Shown piece by piece: positions 44,539 to 53,800 of a stretch of 62,251 nucleotides of DNA. The stretch's first letter is position 1, and each line of letters begins with the position of its first letter. Origin of the DNA: Anaerolineales bacterium UBA6055 (GTDB taxonomy: Bacteria > Chloroflexota > Anaerolineae > Aggregatilineales > Phototrophicaceae); NCBI GenBank assembly GCA_002428985.1, contig DIYL01000032.1:1-62251 (forward strand). The letters run 5' to 3'. Both the position numbers and the translations under genes were made by a program. A model generated the notes under the pieces. It had not been told where the DNA came from. It searched no databases and saw only the letters and a list, made by a program, of their open reading frames with translations.

Positions 44539-46868
44539 CTCTGTAGTGAAGCGATATATGCTAAATCTTTTTTGATGTGATTAGCGTTTTCGCCAACTGG
44601 GTCTAGCTCTAATGCTTGATATAGCAGTTTAACTGCTCCATCAAGATCACCCCGTGCGGCTTTAACCATACCGTGTTGGTGTATAAATCCTGTGTAATAC
44701 GGCACAAACGCTTCATCTGCATGATCATACATTTTCTCAATATAGGGTCGAGCATCGTCATGATGTCCTGCTTGCGCTAAGGCTAGTGCATGGATGGCAT
44801 AAAGCTGGCTTTCACTAACATGAGAAATAACCATACGATTTGGTTTATCTGGCAGTCGCGACATCATCTCGTTACTCAGTTCGAGTGCACGATTTGGGAA
44901 TTCTCGCCGATTATTATAAGAATTTACCAAACCTAAATACGATATTGGGCTCTCGGGCATGATGGCAATTGCTGCTTCAAATACAACCATAGCACGGTCT
45001 AATTGCCCCATACGTTCGAGTGCAGCCCCAAGATTAACAAGATGAATGACCATTAGAGCTGTCATACTATTTTGATGATCTCGAAGAGATCTGAGGAGCA
45101 CATCATAGGCTTCTTGATGTTGTGCAAAAAGCAAATGCGCTACTCCCAAATGCAATTGTGCTGTACTACTGTTGAATCTTCCCTGAGCTTGTTGTTCAAG
45201 GACTTGAATCGCTTCAGGATAATTTCCTTCTCTAAAGCTTAGAGGAAGAGTTTTGGATGAATTATTTATGAAATAGACGAAGATCGCTACGATAATCAGA
45301 AACAGAGCCACAATCGTAATCATTAGCCTAGCAAGGCTCGATTCTACATATGGCACGAGTAAGCTTTCCGAGAATACGAATCCGGCACCCACAAAGCACA
45401 TCGCTAGCACAATTAACCCAACCAGACCGTTCAATGTTTGCTGATTATGTTCACGAGATGCATCATCTTTTCTGCTGTTAGCTTTGTAATACATCCGTCC
45501 CAATACAAATGGAACAACAGTCACCATAGAAAGTATGAATATAATCGGGAGTAAATGGCTCGTGTCAATATCCATGCCATTTAAGGGGAACGTGATAAAT
45601 GTTAAACCGAATAGGAATATTAGCCCCACAAATGACGTCACAGGGATGTCTCTAAATTTGAGTTCCTTGGGTTCTACGCGTTCATATACTGGCATATCGG
45701 GGAATATAGCTGATATAAGCTTTTTTGTTCGATCTAATCGACTGGTAAATGCTTTGATAACTGGAACCAACCATATGGTTAAGGCTAACAACATAAGAAC
45801 TATCATGAGGAGAGGTGCAATAGTACGCAAAAATGTTTGCGTGGTCGTTTCTAACCAACCTTGCGACATCAAATCTAGATCGGTACTACCGACTATCCAT
45901 AGCCCATTTAATATGCCGACAGTTGTAATCCCATGAGGTGTTGTATCAGGCATTTCAATAGATGCCCAACTTCGATCATCAATACGGATGACACTAGTGG
46001 AGGTGACAAGATAGGTTTTTTCTTCGTCTGTAAAGACATGTCTAAATGATGTGTTGGTAGGCAATCCGAGTTCTGCAATTGCAACCGTCTCGATAATATC
46101 ATTTACTGGATCATATGCGATTAGTTTGCTACCATCGACTAGCCAGATAGATGTTGTATCTCGCCCAAGGTATAGTGCCTCACCGACGAGTGGATGATGT
46201 AGTTCCCACACCATATCATAATACATATACATCCAAATACCGTCTTGTATCAGATAGAGTTCATTATCAAATTCTACAACCTCGGGTATATTATCCGAAT
46301 CATGAGGCGCATTTGCTATGAACCACTCCTCCTCTGCGTCAAGAAGATAGATATCTCCAGTGACATCAATTGCTGAATGGACATATTCAGTAAAGGCATA
46401 ATCTACAACTGTCTCTGTTGGCAAATAGTTATCTTGATACGACCATTTGGAACCATTGTAAAACGCTACTGCCTGACCATTCAGCGCGAGAACAAACGAT
46501 TTCGATTCACCGACTGCCCCAATTAATTCAAAACAACATCCATCTAAGTTGGAAGTAGATACTTCGCGCCAATCGTTATTCAGATCAAACAGAAGTTTTT
46601 CATTATGGGTTTCTAACCATAGCTTATCGTTATCAGGTGAGCTCACGAATTGCTTGACAGGTGCAGTGTCAAAGCTGGTCGGAATCCATTCACCATCAAT
46701 TTGCATATAAGCGATACTTATTGGTGTACTAGATTGAACGAGTAACCATCCACCAATAATCAACAATCCAATTGTCCAGATGATGGCACGGTTACGCCGT
46801 TTGCGTGATTCCGATTTGTAATGGTCTACACGGTCGCGTAATTCTTGCAAGTCAAGGGTATCGCGCAT
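44535..46868 (-). CDS. Large membrane protein with sensor-like and TPR domains
   Basis: The 777-residue protein has an N-terminal membrane helix (about 25-43), then an extracytoplasmic domain at about 45-335 with repeated 'W' strands suggesting a beta propeller (TTSIWLVDGSKLIAYDP, GITTVGILNGLWIVGSTDLD), then about five membrane helices (345-550), and a C-terminal cytoplasmic TPR array (about 565-770: AIQVLEQQAQGRFNSSTAQL). It may couple outside binding to protein scaffolding inside. No catalytic motif. AAGGTG ahead of the ATG. Confidence 0.75.
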   Translation of the reverse strand: MRDTLDLQELRDRVDHYKSESRKRRNRAIIWTIGLLIIGGWLLVQSSTPISIAYMQIDGEWIPTSFDTAPVKQFVSSPDNDKLWLETHNEKLLFDLNNDWREVSTSNLDGCCFELIGAVGESKSFVLALNGQAVAFYNGSKWSYQDNYLPTETVVDYAFTEYVHSAIDVTGDIYLLDAEEEWFIANAPHDSDNIPEVVEFDNELYLIQDGIWMYMYYDMVWELHHPLVGEALYLGRDTTSIWLVDGSKLIAYDPVNDIIETVAIAELGLPTNTSFRHVFTDEEKTYLVTSTSVIRIDDRSWASIEMPDTTPHGITTVGILNGLWIVGSTDLDLMSQGWLETTTQTFLRTIAPLLMIVLMLLALTIWLVPVIKAFTSRLDRTKKLISAIFPDMPVYERVEPKELKFRDIPVTSFVGLIFLFGLTFITFPLNGMDIDTSHLLPIIFILSMVTVVPFVLGRMYYKANSRKDDASREHNQQTLNGLVGLIVLAMCFVGAGFVFSESLLVPYVESSLARLMITIVALFLIIVAIFVYFINNSSKTLPLSFREGNYPEAIQVLEQQAQGRFNSSTAQLHLGVAHLLFAQHQEAYDVLLRSLRDHQNSMTALMVIHLVNLGAALERMGQLDRAMVVFEAAIAIMPESPISYLGLVNSYNNRREFPNRALELSNEMMSRLPDKPNRMVISHVSESQLYAIHALALAQAGHHDDARPYIEKMYDHADEAFVPYYTGFIHQHGMVKAARGDLDGAVKLLYQALELDPVGENANHIKKDLAYIASLQS

Positions 46869-46919
46869 GGGTCACCTTACGGGTTAGTATCTGTAATTAC
46901 TTATATTATACTGCAAGAT

Positions 46920-48587
46920 TTAGTTATCGAGCACCACAGTTAAGGTGCGGTTGTTGCCAACCCGCTCAACAGCCCATGCCTCAAATTGTTGCTCACCCTC
47001 GGTACGCAATTTCCACCAAACTAATCCATCTGCCTCGACTGGACCGTCAATCACCGTGAGATCTGTTGGTTCACTAACCGTGATCGTACCGACTAAATTA
47101 CCACTGACGCTTGGTGCATCGCGTAGGTTGAGTTCCACAGTATCAATACCGACCGTTCTCCCGATGCCTATAGCTGGTGATAATATCTGTACATCTCCCA
47201 GATATTCGACCATCCATCCCCTGATACCATCGTCGGTTTCGACTTGCCACCAGATAAACCCATCATCTTTATGAGGTCCGTTGATAATCGCCACCTCTGT
47301 ACCACTCTCCAAACGCGCCAATACCTCAAATCCAGTTGATGGATACGACCGCAGATTAATGATGCCTGGCCCATCATTACTAAGCGCAAAAATTTCTGCC
47401 CGTTCACCAATGGCAAGCTGTTGTTTGATGAGATTTTGGATTCTGTCATCGCGGATATTTGCTGTCAGGCTGACGTCACCCGTGGACTCCACATGACTAT
47501 GTGTTACTAATACGGTGTAGATGCCATCTTCAGCGATGGGAAAGCGGTTAATTACGGCATCGTAGTTCGATCCACTATCATCATCACCCATAATCGCATT
47601 CCCTGATGGACTCAAGAGCAAAATCAGCGGGTCGGCTTCACTTTCTCGGCTGGCAACAGCTCTGAAGCTCAAATATTGTCCTGCAGTTAAGAAATAACTT
47701 GTCCGATAAACTACACCCTCGTCTAATCGAATAAAGTAAGAGTGGAAAAGTCTAGGATCGTCATCTTCTATATCGACGATTTGGGTCTCGATGGCTTGAA
47801 CATAACGTAGGTAATCTGCATATGCATTTGGACTTTGTGTGGCGCGGTATGTGTTGGCGCGATATAGATATGCTGAAACAAAGTCAGGGTCTAGCTCAAT
47901 TGCCGTACCAAAACCTTGAATAGCGGTCGTATAGTCACCATCCAGATAAGCGACTTCAGCTTGATTCGAAGTGGGGATCGCTCGATTAATGCCACTCGAA
48001 TTCCTTAGAGCCAGCTCATAGTTTTCAAGGGCAGAGTCCATATCGCCGTTGTAAAAATGATACACGCCGATGTTGTTGTATGCTGCTCCATTTTCTGAGT
48101 CAAGTGCAACTGCTGTCTGATAATCGTTTAGAGCCCTCTCTTCATCACCTAATCTGCTATGGGCAAGCCCACGATTGTTGTAGACAAAACTCCATGAATA
48201 ACCAGAATTAATCGCTTGTGTATAGTCAGCAAGTGCCAGTTCGTAATTCCCTAACTCGTAGAACACATTCCCACGCGAATTATAAGCACTATCGTTATTG
48301 GGGTTGGTCACTGCAATATTGAGGTCTTCCAATGCATTATCTAGTTCACCGAGACTCTGGTAACTGACCCCGCGCCATTCATATCCTTCTGAAACAAGGT
48401 CGCCACCGAGTGTAATCATGCAAGTGTAACCCGCAATCGCTTCGGTATAATTCCCGAGGTCATAATCATTATCGGCTTGCACTTTCCATGCGTCCTCAGA
48501 CTGTGCTGTACATTCTTGTGCTTGTACGATGCTATTGATCGTAAACATGCTAAATATCATGATGAAGATCAATCGTCGGAGTATCAT
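46920..48587 (-). CDS. Secreted TPR protein with two SH3b domains
   Basis: Signal peptide ends IVQAQEC. Residues 35-250 hold about six TPRs (DYDLGNYTEAIAGYTCMITL, NRGLAHSRLGDEERALNDYQ). A beta domain (about 255-375: GQYLSFRAVASRESEADPLI) resembles pre-peptidase C-terminal domains. Two SH3b domains follow (about 395-460, GIINLRSYPSTGFEVLARLE; about 475-545, TVELNLRDAPSVSGNLVGTI). It is probably a wall-binding scaffold. GAGAGG ahead of the ATG. Confidence 0.82.
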   Translation of the reverse strand: MILRRLIFIMIFSMFTINSIVQAQECTAQSEDAWKVQADNDYDLGNYTEAIAGYTCMITLGGDLVSEGYEWRGVSYQSLGELDNALEDLNIAVTNPNNDSAYNSRGNVFYELGNYELALADYTQAINSGYSWSFVYNNRGLAHSRLGDEERALNDYQTAVALDSENGAAYNNIGVYHFYNGDMDSALENYELALRNSSGINRAIPTSNQAEVAYLDGDYTTAIQGFGTAIELDPDFVSAYLYRANTYRATQSPNAYADYLRYVQAIETQIVDIEDDDPRLFHSYFIRLDEGVVYRTSYFLTAGQYLSFRAVASRESEADPLILLLSPSGNAIMGDDDSGSNYDAVINRFPIAEDGIYTVLVTHSHVESTGDVSLTANIRDDRIQNLIKQQLAIGERAEIFALSNDGPGIINLRSYPSTGFEVLARLESGTEVAIINGPHKDDGFIWWQVETDDGIRGWMVEYLGDVQILSPAIGIGRTVGIDTVELNLRDAPSVSGNLVGTITVSEPTDLTVIDGPVEADGLVWWKLRTEGEQQFEAWAVERVGNNRTLTVVLDN

Positions 48588-48668
48588 CCCATTTCCTCTC
48601 TTGATTGGTTAACATTTCCTTTCTATTATCGTTATTCTGCCGATTTAAGCCAATGCAGGGGATGCCTG

Positions 48669-49418
48669 ATGCAAATTGATGTCCTAACACTCTTCCCAAA
48701 TATGTTCGAGACAGTGATGTCCGAGAGTATGATGTGGAAGGCGCGCGATCGTAAATTACTCAATTTTTACGCCCACGACATTCGTGATTATGCTAATAAC
48801 AAATGGCGTAAAGTCGATGACACACCCTATGGTGGCGGGGGCGGTATGATCCTCAAACCGGATGTTGTTGTACGATCAATCGAAGCCGTAAAAGGCGATG
48901 ATAACGAAACCCCCGTCATTTTGATGTCACCACAGGGACGTGTGTTTAACCATGACATCGCTGTTGAACTTTCAGGACATGAACGTTTAATTCTAGTTTG
49001 TGGTCATTATGAAGGCTTTGACGAGCGGATTCGGCAGTTGGCGATTACCGATGAAATTAGTATCGGTGATTATGTACTGACAGGTGGCGAACTTGCTGCG
49101 ATGGTTGTGGTTGATGCAGTTGTCCGACAAATCCCCGGCGTACTCGGTGCAGAAGGCGCACAACATCGTGACAGTCATGCCGATGGGTTATTAGAGGGAC
49201 CACATTACACTCGCCCCCCAGAATTCCGTGGATTAGGGATTCCAGATGTATTGACTAGTGGACATCATGGCAAAGTCGATGAATGGCGTAGGCGCGAAGC
49301 CATTAAACGCACATGGCAAAACCGCCCCGATCTATTAGAAACCGTTGATCTGACCGACGCTGAAAAAGACTATATCGCACAACTTGCACAAGATAAATCA
49401 CATAATGATGACGATTAA
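48669..49418 (+). CDS. trmD: tRNA (guanine-N1-)-methyltransferase
   Basis: TrmD methylates G37 next to the anticodon of tRNAs that read CNN codons, using SAM in a trefoil-knot fold. The sequence shows MQIDVLTLFPNMFETV, DTPYGGGGGMILKPD, LICGHYEGFDER-type (LVCGHYEGFDER) and SIGDYVLTGGELA, and 249 residues is the normal length. ATG 48669 has AGGGG upstream; an open frame extends back to 48477 but only as read-through into the divergent gene. The usual partners rpsP and rimM are not here. Confidence 0.95.
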   Translation: MQIDVLTLFPNMFETVMSESMMWKARDRKLLNFYAHDIRDYANNKWRKVDDTPYGGGGGMILKPDVVVRSIEAVKGDDNETPVILMSPQGRVFNHDIAVELSGHERLILVCGHYEGFDERIRQLAITDEISIGDYVLTGGELAAMVVVDAVVRQIPGVLGAEGAQHRDSHADGLLEGPHYTRPPEFRGLGIPDVLTSGHHGKVDEWRRREAIKRTWQNRPDLLETVDLTDAEKDYIAQLAQDKSHNDDD

Positions 49419-49519
49419 TGCTTAGAGAGTTGCCGTATCTGCTAACGCCATTGAAGTCTATCGGTTGTTAGTGATTGTGTGGGAAAACGCGAATACCGCA
49501 TGGCATCCGCGTCGAATAA

Positions 49520-49879
49520 TTAATTGAAAGGGTTATCGTCACTATTGGGGAGGGCTTCGTCAATTGCCGATTCCCATGTGTCATCAAGGTCAATATTGGA
49601 TGTTTCAGTCTGCAGTGTATTGACGATCCACTGCCATGTGTCTTCGTGATTATATCGTGGGTTAATGGCAAACATCACACGTCCAGTCAGGCGACGTGGG
49701 AAAAATGACCCTGTACTCATCGGGCGTAAGATACAATGCAGATGACGCACATACTGTAAAACATCATCATCAGCAGTCAACCAGAAGCACCAAAGACCCC
49801 GTTCAAACTTCGGCTCAGTAATATGAAAAGGTTTTGGGGTAGGCGGTAATGCAAAATCTTGCGGTTTGTCGTCACTCAT
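49520..49879 (-). CDS. Hypothetical protein (119 aa)
   Basis: The protein is soluble and Trp/His-rich in the middle (RGLWCFWLTADDDVLQYVRH), with a C-terminal acidic tail. No family recognised. It lies alone between trmD and a gap of about 220 bases. Confidence 0.6.
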   Translation of the reverse strand: MSDDKPQDFALPPTPKPFHITEPKFERGLWCFWLTADDDVLQYVRHLHCILRPMSTGSFFPRRLTGRVMFAINPRYNHEDTWQWIVNTLQTETSNIDLDDTWESAIDEALPNSDDNPFN

Positions 49880-50017
49880 TAGTTTCTATCCTTTAACGAC
49901 TATGCTCACCTATCAGCATAAGCCAGATTTGCAAATGAGACAAGTTAATCTGTTATGGTTAAGGTATGGATTTGGATTGAATTTTATCGAAATATATCAT
50001 TTTAAAATTGGGATGTA

Positions 50018-50045
50018 GTAGGGGAGCGCCTATATACGCTTCCGC
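50018..50045. repeat. GTAGGG palindromic repeat, copy C
   Basis: GTAGGGGAGCGCCTATATAC is followed by GCTTCCGC, with arms GGGAGCG / CGCTTCC (one G-U). It matches the other two copies at the head, centre and tail. Confidence 0.6.
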
Positions 50046-50098
50046 TAATAGTTGATGACAAGGTAGCTACATGATTCTAATTTTTTGCGATCAAACCA

Positions 50099-51193
50099 TT
50101 AACCAAGTACATCGATGCTATCAGCGACGGCAATCGCAAAATTTCTTAATCCTTTAGCATCATCGATACTCGAAATCCCGTTCATTACCAACACTGTGCC
50201 ATCATCTAATATGATGACGAGTGTGATACCTGTAAAGTCAGCATAATCATCAAATGTCGCCATCCGCCGTCCATTGAGATTCCACTCATCGATGACTTGT
50301 TCATCATCTTCTGCAAACCGTGCCGATAATAATCCGACCCGTTCAAGAATAAAAATTTCAGGCTGGCGCGCATAGCCTGATAATGGTTGCACCTCAAATT
50401 CTAGTGCATATTCGGGTAAGTCGTTTGTAGCGGAGGCTTGGCTGGCAAGTGTAATCGTATTATTGCGATTAATGCGCACGCCCCAATCAACCGGCGCACG
50501 GAATGTAAAATAACTAGTCGGAGATGGGATCGGGCTAGCAAGTAAGCTTGCATCAGCTTCTAAAGTCTCAAGTTCATCCAATGCGATGATGTCGGCAGGT
50601 TCATAGCGAATATCAGATTGAATCGCCTCAACAATCGGGCGTAATGCGTCAACCTCTACTGCTGGGTCTGGTGAGATTGCGACAGTAATCACATACAGCC
50701 CATCGTCCAGCATCACAATACTATACAATCCCGTGCCATCATCACTAGATACATCTTGTTCAACGCCCTCACGCTCATCATAGGTTATCGCATCGAACAT
50801 CTCTGCCGATTCGGGCGTAAACCAATGCGCTAGCATATCATCAGTTGTATCAAAGGGTTGCCAGTTTTCATTCATGACGACTGACACAATAATCTGCTCG
50901 TCAATGAGGTCGTCACCTGTGTGATTCGATAACAACGCGGTTTTAGTATCATCGATAAGGCTTGTATCAACACCAATATCAAATTGATACGATGCCACCA
51001 ACATCTGATGCGTTTCGTTCGAGATGTCAAAATCGCCGAGCAGCTCAACTTCTGGCGGCACTGTAAACGTAAATGTCTCATAGGGTGAGGTATATGTTTC
51101 TTGCTCTTGCCCAGTAACCAGCAGTACGGGTATCGCTAGACAGAATATAATCACTAACCACCATAAAATTTTCATACTACGTTTTTGCGCCAT
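50099..51193 (-). CDS. Secreted protein with PsbP-like repeats
   Basis: Signal peptide (MKILWWLVIIFCLAIPVLLV) cleaved near VTGQEQ. Two repeats begin YETFTFTVPPEVEL (about 40) and TSYFTFRAPVDWGV (about 220), resembling the three-repeat protein at 29900. A glycine-poor beta-rich composition and no Cys. Function unknown; probably extracytoplasmic. The start is ambiguous: ATG 51193 or GTG 51205 or ATG 51175, all in frame. Confidence 0.7.
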   Translation of the reverse strand: MAQKRSMKILWWLVIIFCLAIPVLLVTGQEQETYTSPYETFTFTVPPEVELLGDFDISNETHQMLVASYQFDIGVDTSLIDDTKTALLSNHTGDDLIDEQIIVSVVMNENWQPFDTTDDMLAHWFTPESAEMFDAITYDEREGVEQDVSSDDGTGLYSIVMLDDGLYVITVAISPDPAVEVDALRPIVEAIQSDIRYEPADIIALDELETLEADASLLASPIPSPTSYFTFRAPVDWGVRINRNNTITLASQASATNDLPEYALEFEVQPLSGYARQPEIFILERVGLLSARFAEDDEQVIDEWNLNGRRMATFDDYADFTGITLVIILDDGTVLVMNGISSIDDAKGLRNFAIAVADSIDVLG

Positions 51194-51264
51194 ATGATTG
51201 ATCACCCACTTTGTTCAAAACGACTGATGATGACTATAGTGGATTTATCTTATATAACAACCGT

Positions 51265-52371
51265 CTAACCAGTGATACGTCGCATCAGCGCTTCAAACGG
51301 TCCGCGCAAGAAGCGTCGTCGCCATAACACCGCGAAGATGATACACACACCATAAAATGCGAAAGAGTAGACAAGTGTGAACGCCAGCGTTTGCCCACTG
51401 TCTATCCAACCAAATATTTCCATAATCCCCATACCAATCACGATATGCGCGACGTATAGCGTCAGGGCAAATTGACCCGTTTTTGTTAGGATTTTCCACC
51501 AGCTTTGATTAGGGCGGAATTGATTTAACTCGACAAGTAGCAAGATAAATATGAGTGCCGAACTAGATGCAGACAGCATATAAAAGATAGTCGGCGGAAT
51601 CACAGCACGACCGAAAAATGACTCGGCAAGTTCGATACCCATGCTTGGAGTCGCTTGAGTGACCAAAACCGCCGATGAAACTTCGGCGATAACAAGCGTG
51701 ACCAAACTAATACTGAGCAAACGCCGACGAAATTGCGCCTCTTGAACCGATTGTCGCCCCAACCACATCCCAATCATTAAAAAGCCTGCCCACGGGAAAA
51801 ATGGATGAAACCCATTGAAGAATAAATGACGGGTAATGCCGTTTACCGTCCAGAAATCTGTCATCGTGAGCGTATCCCAATCCCAACCGATACTATAATC
51901 GAAAAGGATGAATAAGACAGGGAATATACAAATAATCCCGACTGCTGCTAGTAATAGCCGCCTGTCAGATACAAACAACATCACCGCGCCAAATGCGAGA
52001 TACAAACTATAAAAATGAAGAATGTCGGCGGGCCAAATCGGCACGAGTATCAACCCAAACACCAGTAAAAATACCGAGCGTTTGAGTATCCCTTTCTGTG
52101 TAGAACGACGAAATACGGGATCACTAGATGCCAATGCACGACGCGACAACAATGATAAGCTAACTCCAGCAAGAACGACAAACAGGGCAGCCGCGCGACC
52201 TTCTAACAACGATGTGAGAAAGATCAATGTGTCAGAGCCTGCCTCATTGCTGTCCATCACAATCTTAAAGTTGACAATGATCATACCCAAAATCGCAAAA
52301 GCACGGGCGACATCATAAGCTTCTATACGTTGTGTTTTTTGATGTTGCGGTTGTTTTGTCTCGGTTGTCAA
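51265..52371 (-). CDS. DUF418/acyltransferase-like integral membrane protein
   Basis: This 368-residue protein has about ten membrane helices. The N-terminus RIEAYDVARAFAILGMIIVN, followed by LFVVLAGVSLSLLSRR, is the DUF418/DUF1624 signature related to heparan-alpha-glucosaminide acetyltransferases. The C-terminal FALTLYVAHIVIGMGIM fits DUF418. It may acylate or move a cell-surface compound. TTG start with AGGA upstream. It is divergent from a TetR gene, and its promoter overlaps two operators, so it is the probable TetR target. Confidence 0.85.
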   Translation of the reverse strand: MTTETKQPQHQKTQRIEAYDVARAFAILGMIIVNFKIVMDSNEAGSDTLIFLTSLLEGRAAALFVVLAGVSLSLLSRRALASSDPVFRRSTQKGILKRSVFLLVFGLILVPIWPADILHFYSLYLAFGAVMLFVSDRRLLLAAVGIICIFPVLFILFDYSIGWDWDTLTMTDFWTVNGITRHLFFNGFHPFFPWAGFLMIGMWLGRQSVQEAQFRRRLLSISLVTLVIAEVSSAVLVTQATPSMGIELAESFFGRAVIPPTIFYMLSASSSALIFILLLVELNQFRPNQSWWKILTKTGQFALTLYVAHIVIGMGIMEIFGWIDSGQTLAFTLVYSFAFYGVCIIFAVLWRRRFLRGPFEALMRRITG

Positions 52372-52396
52372 TTGATTATCCTAATCTACACAAATA

Positions 52397-52421
52397 ATAG
52401 ATTGTCGCTATGACAATCTAT
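52397..52421. promoter_or_regulatory. TetR operator 1 (perfect palindrome)
   Basis: ATAGATTGTC-gctat-GACAATCTAT is a perfect 10-bp inverted repeat centred at 52409, in the divergent TetR/DUF418 region. It covers the likely transcription start of the DUF418 gene. Confidence 0.85.
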
Positions 52422-52424
52422 TGC

Positions 52425-52454
52425 AGAATACACTAAAATAAGATAAATTGTCAA
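52425..52454 (-). promoter_or_regulatory. Promoter of the DUF418 gene
   Basis: On the minus strand TTGACA (52449-52454), an 18-base spacer and TATTCT (52425-52430) lie between the two operators, with the -35 inside operator 2 and the start inside operator 1. Confidence 0.6.
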
Positions 52455-52467
52455 CATGACAATCTAT
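52443..52467. promoter_or_regulatory. TetR operator 2
   Basis: ATAAATTGTC-aacat-GACAATCTAT has nine of ten arm pairs and the same five-base spacer as operator 1. The two centres are 46 bp apart (52409 and 52455). Confidence 0.82.
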
Positions 52468-52573
52468 AAAATTTATCAGAACTCTAGAATACGGATAACA
52501 TAGACAGACATATTCAGAACGATTAAACTGATGCCATTACGTAAAAATTAGGATATAGATTGAGTAAGACAAT

Positions 52574-53155
52574 ATGCCGAGAAAAAGCCTAGCGAAAGAA
52601 CGCCGCGAGCAGATTTTAGATGCATTTGAACGCTGTATCACCAAATCAGGACTGGAAGCGACAACACTGGAACAAGTTGCTGAAGAGGCTGATGTCGCGC
52701 GTAGCATCATTCGTCATTATATCGGTAATCGTGATGATTTGGTCGAAGCACTCGTCGACCGTCGTTTACAACAATCAACAGAGGCGATGATCGCGCTTTA
52801 TGCAGGCTTATCTCCAAAGGAAAGCGTTGAGATAACCCTTGATACGATGTTTACCACAACCTCCAAAATGGACGAAAAAAATCGCATCTTATCAGAGGTG
52901 TTGACAAGCAGCAGCGATCGCTATCCGGCAGCCCGTCAAAAGTTACAATACGCATTTGAAGCCCTCATTCGCTCATTCGCGGACGATTTACACCGACTAT
53001 ATCCGCAGACCACCCATGAAAAATGTGATGAAGTCGCCTATGCCATTATCTGTATATCGCAGATGAACGAAAGTTTCATGTGGTTGGGGGTGAATCCACA
53101 TTACAATGCGCATGCCCATAAGATGGCGCAGACCCTAATCGACACCTTGAAATAA
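52574..53155 (+). CDS. TetR/AcrR-family repressor
   Basis: The N-terminal domain has RREQILDAFERCITKSGLEA, TTLEQVAEEADVARSIIRHY and IGNRDDLVEAL, a standard TetR helix-turn-helix and first ligand helices. The C-terminal helical domain (about 70-193) ends MAQTLIDTLK. It is divergent from DUF418, with two operators in the 202-base gap, so it probably represses both its own gene and DUF418. The ligand is unknown. Confidence 0.92.
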   Translation: MPRKSLAKERREQILDAFERCITKSGLEATTLEQVAEEADVARSIIRHYIGNRDDLVEALVDRRLQQSTEAMIALYAGLSPKESVEITLDTMFTTTSKMDEKNRILSEVLTSSSDRYPAARQKLQYAFEALIRSFADDLHRLYPQTTHEKCDEVAYAIICISQMNESFMWLGVNPHYNAHAHKMAQTLIDTLK

Positions 53156-53179
53156 AAAAGACCTGTACGTGACAAGTCT
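53153..53179 (-). terminator. Terminator between convergent genes
   Basis: On the minus strand AGACTTGT-cacgt-ACAGGTCT is followed by TTTTTATT. It serves the small basic protein gene ending at 53208 and overlaps the end of the TetR gene. Confidence 0.75.
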
Positions 53180-53207
53180 CTCCGTATTTTAAGATTAGGG
53201 CAACTAT

Positions 53208-53612
53208 CTACAGGATGACCAAGGCTGTACCAACCAGACAAATGAACAAGACAACTGCGAGAATACCCATATTCCGCAAATCTTTAATCACAAACCCGTA
53301 ATCTGCTTTGAGGTCTTCGTCGGTTACGATTTTGGTCGGATTGGCTAACATCTCTGCGACAAATTCACCATCCAAGTCACCACCCGCATTTTTACGTTTT
53401 TCGAGGGTCGCTGCTTGCAAGTCCCGACGGCGACGACGTGGTTTAGCTTTATCGTCAGTTTTTTTGGATGCTTTGGCTTCTTTTTTGGGGGCATCTTGTT
53501 GAGGCGCATCTGTTTCTTGCGCAGTTGCTTCAGTGTCGTGGTCAAGCTCCTGACGGGCGTGTTCCATTGCCGATTGAGGGATATTGGGTTTCTTACGTCT
53601 GCGCTTTGCCAT
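53208..53612 (-). CDS. Small charged protein with C-terminal membrane helix
   Basis: The 134-residue protein has a highly basic and acidic N-terminal two-thirds (AKRRRKKPNIPQSAMEHARQ, then DDKAKPRRRRRDLQ), probably disordered, and one C-terminal helix (GILAVVLFICLVGTALVIL) that makes it tail-anchored. Function is unknown. Start ATG 53612 is favoured by GGAG six bases upstream; an ATG at 53624 is also in frame. Confidence 0.65.
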   Translation of the reverse strand: MAKRRRKKPNIPQSAMEHARQELDHDTEATAQETDAPQQDAPKKEAKASKKTDDKAKPRRRRRDLQAATLEKRKNAGGDLDGEFVAEMLANPTKIVTDEDLKADYGFVIKDLRNMGILAVVLFICLVGTALVIL

Positions 53613-53800
53613 TTCGTTCTCCATAAATCAGTTCGGATATGCCCTACATTATTCCAAACATCCAGCATAAACACAACCGCAGGTGATCAGATAATTCAGA
53701 CGATACCTTCATAGACGTTCGCAGAAAATCAGCTAAACTTAAACTGTAAAGTATTCGTGATTTCAAACTGTAACGCCCAGATATTGAGGAGAACAGACAT

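Noticed and set aside
44535..48587. Two adjacent minus-strand TPR genes as an operon
   Set aside because: The 51-base gap allows it, but the domain plans differ and each has its own ribosome site; no promoter evidence decides the matter.
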